Source of the DNA: Acropora yongei | Taxonomy: Eukaryota > Cnidaria > Anthozoa > Scleractinia > Acroporidae | Assembly (NCBI GenBank): GCA_014634225.1 | Contig: BLFN01000231.1 | Location: 10,001 to 37,500, forward strand | Length of the DNA: 27,500 bases | Reading direction: 5' to 3' | In this document: piece after piece, positions 9,459 through 20,100 of the stretch | Position numbering within the stretch: position 1 is the stretch's first letter | Layout of the letters: each line of letters begins with the position of its first letter | Notes under the pieces: model-generated | The model's database searches: none | What the model saw: the letters and a program-made list of their open reading frames with translations, nothing else | What the model was told of the DNA's origin: nothing | Program-made: the position numbers and the translations under genes

Positions 9459-9931
9459 AGGTGATTTTTGGGTCATGTTCCGAAAGTTTTCTGTCTCACA
9501 CGGTCGCAAAGTAAATCCGTTCTTTAGACTGTAATTATTGACAATGGTAATCCATGGAGTGGTTCACGGGTGTAGGTTGTATATGTAACTTATATGAATG
9601 GCCCTGGACTTTTGGAGGTGATTATGGGCCCCATGATTTTCACAAGCAAATTTTCTCAGATATTCTTTTTCGATGCTATATTTTTATTATTATTTCGTTA
9701 TCAAGATGGTATATTTAGGTTTATAGACAGCTTCATTAGCAGGCTTGAATAAATGGACGGGAATCTGTCAGTTGTGGATGCCCTCTTTGGTTATAAGTAA
9801 TGTTCTCTCAATTGAAGTTGTTTAGAAAATTCCTGTTTTCGTAAAATTTAACTAATTTACTGATTCAATTTAATCGCGAAAAGGCAAAGATCAATAGTCA
9901 CTGAAGTCACTCTTCATTATACTTTTTCCAG

Positions 9932-9973
9932 CACTGAGAAGAATGTCTGAAGACAGACGGAGAGAGATGAAAG
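9932..9973 (+). CDS. Microexon 1 (B-type, 42 nt, phase 1-1)
   Basis: Acceptor 'tactttttccag', donor 'aaag|gtctga'. Spliced in phase 1 it encodes ALRRMSEDRRREMK. It shares S6, E7 and R11 with all other copies and has K instead of E at position 14. It is the most basic copy. First visible member of the array after the nucleosidase exons. Function unknown; the 14-residue period equals two heptads of an amphipathic helix. Confidence 0.75.
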
Positions 9974-10592
9974 GTCTGAATGTGGGAATGATATTTGCAG
10001 TATTTGGTTCAAAGTGTGTTGAAACTTAAATTCTCCATAGCGGTGGAGTAGTCTACAGGCGGGGGATGCATGCAAATTTGCTTCATGTTAATTATGGCTC
10101 TTGTCGAGGTTTTGATGTATATTTAAGGGATCGCAGTGATCTTTGATTGTTAAGCTATCTAAAGCTCATGATTTTGTTGTCTGAGGTATTAGCACAATTG
10201 CTTTGGATTTACTAAAATAGTCCTACCAATTATCATTTAAACTCCTTTCTTTCATAATTTCTGTATTCCTTCATTGACAATGTTGTTTGAACCACTTTTT
10301 CGAATGGTCAGTGAGGAGCCCCATTGTTTCAATTTATGTTTTATTTTTTTGCAAAAAGGATGAATGTAACGGTTTAGAAAGCACCATTCAGGGGAAACGA
10401 CAGATATCAACTCCTGAGATCTGGTAGCCGTTTTTTGATTAGATAGTTATTTGTCAGCAAATTATGTTGTTTGGAGGACTTCTGTTTTTATTGAAATTAA
10501 GATGTATCCTTTAATGGAATCAATTTAATCCCAGAGTCGAAGACCAATGGCTCTCGATTCGATCTTTATTATCCTTTTTTTTTCTTTTTCAG

Positions 10593-10634
10593 AATTTAGA
10601 CGCCTTTCTGAAGCTACACAGAGAAAGATCGAAG
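10593..10634 (+). CDS. Microexon 2 (A-type, 42 nt, phase 1-1)
   Basis: Long T-rich tract ending 'tttttcag', donor 'cgaag|gtgtga'. Encodes EFRRLSEATQRKIE when spliced to a phase-1 partner. A-type signature is F at position 2 and SEA-TQRKIE. Both borders are strong. Confidence 0.82.
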
Positions 10635-11351
10635 GTGTGAATTTGTAAACAATATTTGTAATGTTGGGTGTGAAGTGAGTTGAAATTGAAGTTCTCCACA
10701 GTGGTGGTCCGTTGACTTCATCCATGGAGGAGTCCACGAGTTCAGGGTGCATGAAAAATTTGGCTGATATAATGAAATAATGACCCTCGTCCTGGTTCTG
10801 ATGTATTTTTCAGGGACTGCAGTGATCCTTGATTGCTACGCTACCTAAATTTCATTATTTGCTGTCGGAGGCGTTAGCACGGTTGTGTTTAATTTCCTGA
10901 AAAGAGTCCCATTAATTGAATGTCAGGCTCACATTTTTGTTATAATTTCTGTGACTGACACAGAAATAAGGTTTTTGGGGTCTTTCCTTTCTTTGGTCAT
11001 TTTTATATTCCTTCAATATTAATCAATGTTTAGATGTTTTTCTTTACTATGGCCGGCGAAAAACTCAATCTAATATGATTTAAACTTATTTTTTCTTCTT
11101 CGCGGAAATTATGCATTCAGGTTCTTAGACAGTTCTAGTGGCTATCTTTGGTGAAATAATGTTTTGTCTGCAATTGAATCAAAATTTTTTCGATCATTTC
11201 TGTTTTCTTAAAAAATGGATTTTCATTTTGTTTTCTTAAAAACTGTTTTTTATTTTTATTTTTTATTTTATTTCATGGACTCAATTTAAACTCAAAAAGT
11301 GAAAGATCTATGGCGCCTGATTCAATTTTCATTTTCCTTTTTTCTTTTCAG

Positions 11352-11393
11352 ATTGTACGAGCTTTTCTGAAGATATACAGAGGGACATGGAAG
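11352..11393 (+). CDS. Microexon 3 (B-type, 42 nt, phase 1-1)
   Basis: Acceptor 'tttcttttcag', donor 'ggaag|gtgtga'. Encodes DCTSFSEDIQRDME. B-type signature is TS at positions 3-4 and SEDIQR. It contains the only cysteine in the array. Confidence 0.82.
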
Positions 11394-12070
11394 GTGTGAA
11401 TTTGTGAATAATAACTGCAGTTTAAGTTTCAAAGTGTTGAAACTGAAGTTCTTCACAGTGATGGCCCAATGAGTTGGTCCATGGAGTAGGTCAATGGTGT
11501 AGCTTGCATGAAAAATTTGGCTAATATCAATTATGGCCCTTGTCTTTGTGCAGATGTACTTTTCCGGGACCGCAGTGGTCTTTGATTATAAAGTGACCTA
11601 AATTTTGATATTTTGTTGTCTGAGGCATTAGCACATTTGTGTTTGATTTATTAAAGTAGTCCTACCAATTAAATGCCAGTCGAACATCTCGGTTATGCTC
11701 ACTGTGCATGACAAAATAATACGCTTTCTTCTGTCATTCAAATTCCTTTCTTTCATAATTTCTGTAGTCCTTTATTGACAATCATCGTTCCTACCACATT
11801 TTGAATGTTCAATAAAGAACCCTATTCTTGTATGATTTGGAATTAGTTTTCCCTTCGCAAAAATGGAAAATTTTATGTTTTAGACATCACCATTAAAGGC
11901 GAAACAGCACTTATGAGTTATAGTGGCCGTTGTTTCTCTGCAACTGCAGTTGTTTGTTTGTTTTTCTTAAAATTTTATGGAGTCAATTAAATCCCAGAGA
12001 GTCAAGGAGCAATGGCCCCTGATTAGATCTTAAGTATTTTTTTATTTATTTATTTATTTTTTTTTTTCAG

Positions 12071-12112
12071 AATTTAAGCTCATTTCTGAAGCTTCGCAGA
12101 GAAAGATTGAAG
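12071..12112 (+). CDS. Microexon 4 (A-type, 42 nt, phase 1-1)
   Basis: A very long T tract with 'tttatttatttattt' runs into 'tttttcag'; donor 'tgaag|gtgtga'. Encodes EFKLISEASQRKIE. Closest to microexon 2, as expected from duplication of a two-unit block. Confidence 0.82.
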
Positions 12113-12668
12113 GTGTGACTTTGTGAATGTTTGGTTTAAAGTGCATTGAAAACGAAGTTCTTCATAGTGGTGATCCATTGACTTGGATCAAGGAGTATTC
12201 CAGGGGTTCAGCGTCCATGAAAAATTTGCCTGATATAAGTAATGACCTTCGTCTTGGATCTGATGTATTTTCAGGGACCGCAGTGATCCTTGGTTGCTAT
12301 GCGACCTAAATTGCCTTAGTTTGTTTTAAGAGGCATTAACACAGTTTGATTTACTGAAAAGAGTCCTGCCAATTAAATGTACATTTCTGTTGTACTTGCT
12401 GTGACTGACACAGATATGAGCTTTTTTGGGTCCTTCAAATTCATTTTTTTTCGTCGTTTCTGTATTCCTGCAGTGACAATCAAGGTTTAGATCATTATTT
12501 CTTGTATTGTCGGTAAGGATATCACTTCTGTATGATTTCAATGATTTTTTTCTTTTTCGTGGAAATTATGCATTCAGCACGTCAGGCGAAGCATGGCCAC
12601 AATTGTAACACGAGAATAAAAGTTCCGATTCATGGCAAAGAGTAAAAATCTGCACAGAGTAAACAAAT

Positions 12669-12773
12669 ATGGTGGCAAGTTATAACGTGGATGAATTTTT
12701 ACAATTGCTGAATAATTCCGACAGTGATGTGGATGAAAGCGAAGAATTTGAAGAATTCAATATTTTTTCCTGA
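12669..12773 (+). other. Small acidic ORF inside the insertion
   Basis: A 34-residue frame, MVASYNVDEFLQLLNNSDSD followed by a run of acidic residues, then a stop. The acidic, serine-rich start resembles leader segments of some DNA transposases, but nothing downstream confirms this. Possibly the beginning of a decayed transposase. Confidence 0.2.
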
Positions 12774-12922
12774 AGCAATGGGGCATAAATTCGATGAGTT
12801 GAGTGAATATGCTATCGAAAGAGAAGAAGACTTCGATCAAGACACCTTTTAGTTTAAGACATTTACGTTTCGATTAATGGCGTAGCTGCCTTAACATATA
12901 TTCATCCACTTATGGTGACACT

Positions 12923-13195
12923 ATGAATAGGGTATTAATTTTTGAATCAAATATTCATTATGGATCGACTCTATGCAGTGAAGGCAGGTTATGGCTAGAA
13001 ATGATCCATCGTACAGTTGCAGAGTGCCTAAAAGTTAGGAATCCCTATTTTATGGAGTGCGAGAGAGACATTCCAGTTGATGTATTTATAGTTCTCAATT
13101 CAGTCAAGAAAGGCAGCAGTGCATTGCACATCAAAGAGCCAAGCTATCATATTGCAGAAAGCAGATATGGGTCTATTACTTCACTGAAGGAGTGA
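12923..13195 (+). other. 90-residue ORF inside the insertion, unidentified
   Basis: Open from an ATG (MNRVLIFESNIHYGSTLC) through RNPYFMECERDIPVDVF to a stop. Composition is protein-like, but no family is recognised and no splice borders are visible. Likely a remnant of the inserted element rather than a host exon. Confidence 0.25.
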
Positions 13196-13809
13196 AATGA
13201 TGCTCTTTAATATTCATGCTGTGTTTGCAGATGCGAATGTAAAGAAATAGTTTTCTCGTATTTTGAAGGGGAATAGGAGTAGTTGGGCAAAGTTGATTGG
13301 CAACTGTGATAACCTCTTTGCCTTTCTTTACAAATTCAAGCACGGGAAGTTTGTTATGGAATGCCATTTTGGAGCGTGATACGCTAGCGGGTATCCATAC
13401 TTGAGCAGCTTCAATGATTTCTTGCTGTAATGCACCTATTAGGCTATTATGATGTTAAAATCCTTGCTGTCTGGGAGGGCATGTTAATCAAATTACGTAT
13501 TTCGGAACTAAAGGTTGTTATACTGCTATAATAAATCGTTTGTATTTAAAATGTTCAAGTTGTAGCTAGAGAGATAGATACTTAATTGATGTGTACATCG
13601 CCACCAGAGGCTGAGTATACATGTTACAGGTCAGAATTATTTTAAGGTTATTCTATTTTTAAACTAGTTTATAATTTTCAAACCAGGTCAATTTATATCA
13701 ACCTAGGTCAATTGGTTTCAACCTATAGTCACGGGTCATTCCTTGCCAATACAGGAAGCATCCTAAACATTCATGAAAACTAACCTTAGGCCTAATTAGA
13801 CCTAAACAA

Positions 13810-14240
13810 TAGTTTGCGTCAAATACCGTTGGGTCGTCTACATAGTTCCATAGCAGAGCATCGTGAGGGCTTAATCAAGATGATAAAAATCCAGGCCTTA
13901 ATTTGTTGCCCTGAGAGACCCCAGAAGGGACCAGTACCCATTCCGAGACTAAACCTTGATTCTCGAGCTTTGGAAACGGTAGGGTGTGATAGAAAATCGA
14001 TTATTGCGTTTATAACTGCGATGATCATGGCTTACTTGATTTTACTCTTAGGTAAAGAAATCTTTACTTGCTGACTAAAATGCTATAATCGATCAAGTCA
14101 AAAGCCTTTCGATAGTCAAAACGGATAATTCTGATAGTGGAACCATTTCCATCAGTGACCTCAGTCAAGTGTGAAGCATCTCAAGTAGGTAAAGTGTAGT
14201 AGAGGACCCCAGAACAGCACGAAATTGGTTGCTATCTAGA
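13810..14240 (-). mobile_element. Degenerate LINE reverse-transcriptase fragment (fingers/palm half)
   Basis: Minus-strand reading from high coordinates gives VTDGNGSTIRIIRFDYRKAF (about 14160-14105) and DLIDYSILV. After a frameshift it gives SEWVLVPSGVSQGNKLRPG (about 13955-13895). These correspond to the FDYRKAFDLIDH and PSGVPQGTKLGP motifs of non-LTR RTs abundant in corals. The frame is broken and the catalytic YADD region does not follow, so it is inactive. Confidence 0.78.
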
Positions 14241-15025
14241 ACTTGCAGCACAGTTGGCTGGACATAATCACATACGGCAAAAAATTCAGCAATCTTAGAT
14301 ATGCAAGGTGTCAAGGAGATCGGAGGCAGATGTCTCTTCAAGTCTTTCTTCGCAGGTTTCTTTTAGGGGATTGGCGTGAAGCAGGCGAGCTAAAATTTGT
14401 TAAATGTGTAAAATTGACATTCACAGTAAACACACTGAACACTGTTTCTAGTTCTCAGCTCAAAATTGCAAGCAACCGAAATGGAATTATGCCATTAAGC
14501 TTGCGGTTTAAAATATAGAAACAATCTTCTTTTGTTTAACACATCTCACAATTTTTCCCTGGTCTGGCAATAGCAGTGTTTGCAATTTTTTGCCATTTAT
14601 GAGCATTAGCCCGCAATAACAGTAAGCATCAGCTAAATAATGTTTAGGGATGTGAGTTTCCTGTTTGCAAGATTACATCCCCTTTTCGTAACGAAAAACC
14701 GCCTGTTTGGGGTACTTTCGGGACAAGTTATATTCGGTACCAAGCTTCACTGGATTACACTCGGTCAAAAATTTACCGGTCACTTCTCCTGGCGCAAACT
14801 TGGCCCTCATTTGCAGAATTTTTGATTGCTCCATTCAGTGGAAACGGTAGATACGAATTCATAAATTCTAGTGGCTTCCTTTGGTTAAGTAATGTTTTTC
14901 TTCAATTGAAGTTGTTTCGAGCATTTTTGTTGTAACAATTGATTTATTACTTAATGGATCAGTTTAAACTCAAACAGTCAAAGACCAACGACTTCTGATG
15001 CAATCTTCATTTTGCTTTTTTCCAG

Positions 15026-15067
15026 ATAGCACGAGCATTTCTGAAGATATACAGAGAGAGATGGAAG
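15026..15067 (+). CDS. Microexon 5 (B-type, 42 nt, phase 1-1)
   Basis: Acceptor 'ttttttccag', donor 'ggaag|gtgtga'. Encodes DSTSISEDIQREME, nearly the same as microexon 3. First microexon after the LINE-bearing insertion. The unit intron resumes its usual sequence immediately upstream. Confidence 0.82.
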
Positions 15068-15741
15068 GTGTGAATTTGTGAATAATACTCGCAGTTTTTT
15101 TTTGAAAGTGTAGAAACTGAAGTTCTTCATAGTGGTGGTTCAATGAGTTGGTCCATGGAGTAGTTCATGGGTGTAGCGCGCTTGAAATGTTTGGCTAATA
15201 TCATTTATGGCCCTTGTCCTGGTTGAGATGCACTTCCCAGGGACCGCAGTGATCTTTGATTATAAAGCTACCTACATTTCGTTATTTTATTGTCTGAGGT
15301 ATTAGCACACTTGTGTTTGATTTACTTCAACAGTCCAGCCAATTAAATGCCAGTCGAACATCACGGTTATGCTCATTCTGAATGACAAAGCAATAAGTCC
15401 TTCCTTTCATAACTTCTGCATTTCTTTATTGACAATCAGTGTTTCTACCACATTTTTTTTTATGGTCAGTGAGGAACTCATTTTTTGTGATTTCATTTTT
15501 TTTCTTTTTCGTAACAATGAAGAATTTAATGTTTTAGACAGCACTATTCCGGGGAAATTGGCGACATGATTTCTTGAGTTCTAGTGGCCGTTGTTGTTTA
15601 AATAATAATTTGTCTGCGATTGATGCTGTTTGGAGCATTTCTATTTTCTTTAATGATATATCTTTTATAGGTCAACTTAATTCAAGGGAGACAAAAATCA
15701 AAGGCTCCTGATTTGAACTTCAGCATTCTTTTACTTTTCAG

Positions 15742-15783
15742 ATTTTAAACGCATTTCTGAAGCTACACAGAGAAGGATCGAAG
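15742..15783 (+). CDS. Microexon 6 (A-type, 42 nt, phase 1-1)
   Basis: Acceptor 'ttacttttcag', donor 'cgaag|gtgtga'. Encodes DFKRISEATQRRIE, A-type, differing from microexon 2 by four residues. Confidence 0.82.
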
Positions 15784-16432
15784 GTGTGAATTTGCAGATT
15801 GGTTTAAAGCGTGTTGAAACTTAAGCTCTCCGTTGTGGTAATCCATGGACTTGGTCCATGGAGAAGCCCACGGGCTTGGGGTGGAGAAAAAAATTGGCTG
15901 GTATGAACAATGACCCTCGTTCTGGTTGTGATGTATTTTTCAGGGACCGCAGTGATCCTTGATTGCTATGCTACCTAAATTTCATTGTTTTGTTGTCTGA
16001 AGCATTAGACCAGTTGTGTTTGGTTTATTGAAAAGAGTCCTGTCAATTAAATCAGTCTTACATCTCGGCTATGCTTACTTTGAATGACTCAGCAACAAGC
16101 TTTTTGGGTCGTTCAAATTCTTTTCTTCGGCCATTTCTGTATTCCTTCAATGCTTAGATCAATTCTTTTTTATCGTCGGTTAGGTTCACTATTCTATGAT
16201 TTTTTTTCTTTTCCGTGGAAATGATGCCTTGAGATCTTTAGATAGCACCATTCACGGAAAACATCACATACGAATTCCTGAATTCTAGTGTTAGTCTTTC
16301 GTTAAATAATAGGTTGGCTGTTGTTTAGAGCGTTCTTTTTTCCAGAAAATTTACTGATTTAGGAAGTCAGTTTAAACTCAAAGGGTCAAAGATCAATGGC
16401 CCCTAATTCACTCTTCATTGTAGATTTCTCAG

Positions 16433-16474
16433 AATTGAGAACCATTTCTGAAGTTACACTGAGAGAGATTGAAG
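16433..16474 (+). CDS. Microexon 7 (A-like, 42 nt, phase 1-1)
   Basis: Acceptor 'gatttctcag', donor 'tgaag|gtgtta'. Encodes ELRTISEVTLREIE. It keeps S6, E7, R11, I13 and E14 but has V-T-L in the middle, and its donor lacks the 'gtgtga' of the other units. Last intact member before the gypsy insertion. Confidence 0.75.
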
Positions 16475-16734
16475 GTGTTAATTTTTGAAGAATACTTTCA
16501 TTGCTTTGTTCAAAGTGTGTTAAATCTGAACTTCTCCATAGTAGTGGCCATTATTATCTAAATCCGTGAAGTGTGCGAGAGATGTTGGGTGTATCGGTGG
16601 TTCATATTTCTAGCCCATTGGACTCCTATATGGCCCCTGTGCTGATTCTGTTAAAGGTTTCATAGTCCACAGTTATCCTTGTCTTGTATGCTGCATGATT
16701 TTCATTGGTTCAAAATTCATAGACACCATATCAA

Positions 16735-17890
16735 TGACAAGTAGGTTCATAGTTCAAAATACTTGGAATTATAATCGACCAACACCACAAATTTTCCTTG
16801 AGGTAGCACAAACAGGCCTGCTGCTCAAGACTTGCCACGGTCTGTCAGGTACCGGATGAGGTAATAAAGGCTCTTTCATTCGGCAGTTTCGGTACTTGTT
16901 GCAAATTTTACACTTGGCCACTTCCTCTTTCATCTGCTCGCGTACTCCAGGCTAATAGACCACTTTTTCTGGCTGTGTTGATATAAATGCTATGGATCTT
17001 ACTGTGCAAACTAGAGGGCGTGATGAGACGATCCCCTTTCATGAGAAAGCCATCACACAGCTCGTCCCTAAAGTTCCAGCACTCTCTTAAATCTGGAGTC
17101 AATTCTGCCCGATTCTTTGGCCAGCCACTTATAACTACTTCTCTCAATCGGGACAAGACTGGGTCACTATCACTCTCTCTCTGCCATTCGTCTGTTTTCT
17201 ACCTAGACATATGTATTAGTAAATATACTTCAAACTCAGCAGTACTTAATGTCGACTCACTCTGACTGACTCAGCTTAGGGTATCTACAATAAACAAATC
17301 ATTACCAGGTACATTATTGACTTTGAGGTCACAGTGTTGAACTCGAAGCATCATCCTTTGAATGCACTGAGGTGCTTTAGACAATGTGTTCTTATTAGAC
17401 AAACTCTCCAGACGCTTGTGGTCGGTTTCTACAGACGCTTGTTTCCCATAAATGTGCTGGTGAAACTTGTTAGTTCCATATACGATGGCCAGCATTTCTT
17501 TTTCAATTTGAGCGTAATTACGCTCTGCACTGTTCAATGATCTTGAAGCATAAGGCACTTGCTGCATCCCTTGTAGCAAACAGGCACCAAGACCCTCCGA
17601 GGGTGCATCCACCAAGACTGTGACATCTTCATTGACATCAAAATACTTCAGAACTGGTGCTTGTGTGATGCTGTTAATCAATCCCTCATATGCATATGCT
17701 TACTGTTGCCTTTTCATCCAGTGCAACTGAACTGATATTTATAGTAGCTCTCTTAGCGGCTTATTGATGTCGGCTAGGTGAGGAATAAATTTATCGCTGA
17801 TCTGGATGCCCCAAAAAGGTCCCGGATGTAACCACAGGTTAACCGCATCGATATATCATCACAAGGGATATTTAAAGAAAAAACAGTTCT
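16735..17890 (-). mobile_element. Ty3/gypsy retrotransposon remnant (RT end, RNase H, integrase start)
   Basis: Minus-strand order from high to low coordinates is as in Ty3/gypsy pol. LAKFIPHLADINKPLREL (about 17795) is the RT C-terminus. The 17681-17271 frame contains TQAPVLKYFDV, ASRSLNSAERNYAQIEKEML, ETDHKRLESL and PGNDLFIVDTLS, an RNase H region. From 17156 down come LITPSSLHSKI and, in a shifted frame, EEVAKCKICNKY, the integrase zinc-binding region, then VVLVDYNSKYFEL, the beginning of the integrase core. Frameshifts and truncations show it is dead. It interrupts the 3' part of the repeat unit of microexon 7, whose intron sequence resumes near 17936. No LTRs were seen. Confidence 0.85.
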
Positions 17891-18149
17891 ACGAGGTTAA
17901 TGTTTGTCTCACAACTCTCTTATGGGCAGTTTCCAAAATGACACAGGAATAATCTTCTTCAGTCAATGAAATTGTCATTTCTGTATTCGTTCAAAGGGCA
18001 TCATTGTTTACATCAGGTTTTTGAATGATCGGTTAGGATTTTACACTTATAGACCTGGAAATGATGCATTTCGGTTTTTCGATAGCAACATTCACGAGAA
18101 ATGGCATATATCAATTCTTGAGTTCTAGTGGCCTCATTTAAATACAACG

Positions 18150-18460
18150 AAATTGGCTAAGGTTTGTAGTGACCCCTTTTATTGAAACATTGTTATTTCA
18201 TGTTTTATTATTAATGTAGTTGGGAATACTTTTGTTGCTTTGAGTTTTATGCTGAATTCTGAACTACTCATGAATTAAAACATCAAAAATCAATCGCCAC
18301 TGAATCATACTGAATCACTGAAGAGGTCATTTGAAGGCAATTGAGATGGATATTTTTTGTGAAGGATTCTAAGGATGGTTGATGGTCTTGACTTGTGCTT
18401 AAAAGACCCAGTAATATGCATTTCTGCTATTAAAAATCCTGGTCATGCAAAACTTTCACT
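18150..18460 (+). repeat. Decayed microexon repeat unit
   Basis: This continues the unit pattern after the gypsy insertion ('attcttgagttctagtggcc' near 18112) and aligns with the upstream diverged unit at 1165-1490. The microexon position, about 18320-18355, reads 'ctgaagaggtcatttgaagg' and then 'gagatggatatt', lacking both a clear acceptor and a GT donor. It is scored as a dead copy. An open frame from 18375 continues through it but is not taken as an exon. Confidence 0.6.
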
Positions 18461-19259
18461 TTTGGAAAAGCGAGCTTTAATCACTAAAATCTTAAACAAA
18501 CTTGTCATAATTTCCAAGAAACATCCTCCATTGATATCCTTAATTAATTTTTGTGCTTTTTTTTTCCTTTCTTTTTTTTTTTTACGAAAACGGTGAGTTT
18601 TTTTATTGGCGCAACATATGAAACATCAAAAAATATATCTTTCAAAAGTGAGCTGGGACTCTCATTGATGCTTTTTTGACAATTTTTTTGAGTCGACTAC
18701 TGCATCAGCTTATTATACGGCCTGCCATACTGCTCATTAAATAAACTTTAACGAGTAAAAGTTGTGGAAGACTATTTTTTACAAAACGCAAATTCTGCAT
18801 TGTAACAACGCTTATAACAAAATTACACTTGTTAAAATTAAAATTATTTTAATTACTTTTAAAATTCAACACTGCTTAGCTCCGTCTTATTTTCCTTCTC
18901 GCATTTCCCTTAAATGTCATTCGGTATGAAATCTTAGGAGTTCGAATGATAATCTTTTACTTAGTTATCCTCGTCTTATATTCAAGGTGACACTTGAATA
19001 CCAAAATTGAAGTTATATCCACCAAGTCTGTTGACGTTTTTCGAGCAAACTTAAAAACGGACTTATTTAATTGACCACTCTTATCATAGCTAATTTTTTA
19101 GCGTATGATCTCTTCTAATTTATCCTTTTAGCATTGAATTTTTTATTTTATATTTACCCTGCTATCTTTTTCATGGATCTTTATGATTTGATCACTGTAA
19201 CGTGAATTCAAACATTTTTTGGAATCCGCCCATTATAAAATGATGTTAATAAAATTAAT

Positions 19260-19270
<11 letters not shown>
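18461..19270. other. AT-rich sequence, no gene seen
   Basis: Long T-rich runs (near 18550-18585), no domain or splice-bounded exon recognised. A 'aaaacg|gtgagt' donor-like site at 18596 has no convincing exon before it. Confidence 0.4.
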
Positions 19271-19273
<3 letters not shown>

Positions 19274-19300
<27 letters not shown>

Positions 19301-19750
19301 GAGAAGGCGCAAAATACGAGCCCATAATGCACTGTAGTGTCCTAGTTTAACAGGTTTACAACAGGGCGAATAACGGCGGATGAAGGAGCAATTATCGCTG
19401 AACTGGACGAACTGGGGGAATAACATAATTTTGACTTGTTTGGGTTCTTTAGACTTTTTTAGCGAATACAAACTTTTGTTAACTGAAACCGACTTAACTG
19501 AACAAACAGAAATTATTGAACAAACAGAACAAACAGAAATTGGACAACTATTACTGAAAACCGAAACAAATTGGAGGAAAATTAATTTATTGCCTTTCTT
19601 TTTTAGTGAAAGAGTTGTTTTCGATGCCCGAAATGACCGAAAACTAGTACAAACATGCCAATCACCTATCATTTTACCATTCCGTTTTCTCCAATCAAAT
19701 AAAGAGCATTTAACTGACCTTCGTGTGTTTACGTCTTTCACACAGAGAGA
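19274..19750. repeat. Low-complexity repeat with overlapping open frames on both strands
   Basis: Open frames of 147 (plus) and 155 (minus) codons overlap fully. The openness comes from repeated 'gaacaaacagaaat'-type words (19497-19550), translating as TEQTEI on one strand and CSVCSI on the other. The rest has no domain features. I read it as a dispersed repeat. Confidence 0.5.
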
Positions 19751-20100
19751 ATCAAGATGTTTTGGATGCTCCTACCAGAAAATAGAAGCCAAAATAGCAT
19801 TTTTTTCTTTTGCAGTAGAATAATCTGCCTCTCGTTCATTGGTTTCAGATATAATACCCGCCGACATTTTGTTCATTGTTAACATCATTTTCACAGACGT
19901 AATGAGGGTGTTTCTGAATACTCCTACCAAAAAAATGGAAGGCAATTGCATAATAACAATTTTTGTTTTTTTGTAGTGGAATAATAAAGCTCTTATTCAA
20001 TGGTTTAGCATATAATACGAGCGGACATTTTGCTCATTGCTCGTATTTTAATACTACGCAACTCGCAAAATATCCGCACGTATTACATGCTAAACCATCG
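19750..20100. repeat. Fold-back element with two direct copies and a hairpin
   Basis: Two related blocks, 19741-19890 and 19895-20040, share 'ctcctaccaraaaa', a T-rich run, 'gtagwggaataat' and 'ggacattttg'. The second is followed by an inverted copy: arms 20000-20031 and 20067-20098 pair at 29 of 32 positions around a 35-base loop. Looks like a MITE-like or fold-back insertion. Confidence 0.7.

Larger units (their letters stand above)
12581..14831. mobile_element. ~2.25 kb insertion splitting a microexon repeat unit
   Basis: Unit sequence is readable up to about 12580 ('gtggaaattatgcattcag') and resumes near 14832 ('cattcagtggaaacgg'), in a block that is continuous in other units. The insert is composite. 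On the left are small plus-strand frames; in the middle is a minus-strand LINE RT fragment; the right part, 14400-14830, has no recognisable coding. Exact borders and duplicated target bases were not established. Confidence 0.65.
9530..18460 (+). repeat. Tandem array of ~0.7 kb units, each built around a 42-nt microexon
   Basis: Unit starts, measured at the microexon, are 9932, 10593, 11352, 12071, 15026, 15742 and 16433. Spacings are 661, 759, 719, 2955, 716 and 691. The long interval contains a ~2.25 kb insertion, without which it is about 700. Recurrent intron blocks in each unit include 'ccatggag' with 'cacggg', 'gggaccgcagtgatcc', 'gtctgaggcattagcaca', 'catttctgtattcctt' and 'ttctagtggc'. 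A half unit starts at about 9530 and a dead unit lies at 18150-18460. Units alternate in type, so the array grew by duplicating a two-unit block of about 1.45 kb. Confidence 0.88.

Noticed and set aside
18375..18596. 73-codon ORF ending at a strong donor-like site
   Set aside because: Part of it is homologous to the intronic part of the upstream repeat unit near 1430-1480, where the frame is broken by a stop. The end is a poly-T translation.
19274..19823. Overlapping 147- and 155-codon ORFs
   Set aside because: Openness on both strands comes from low-complexity 'acagaacaaacagaa' words; no domain or splice context supports a gene.
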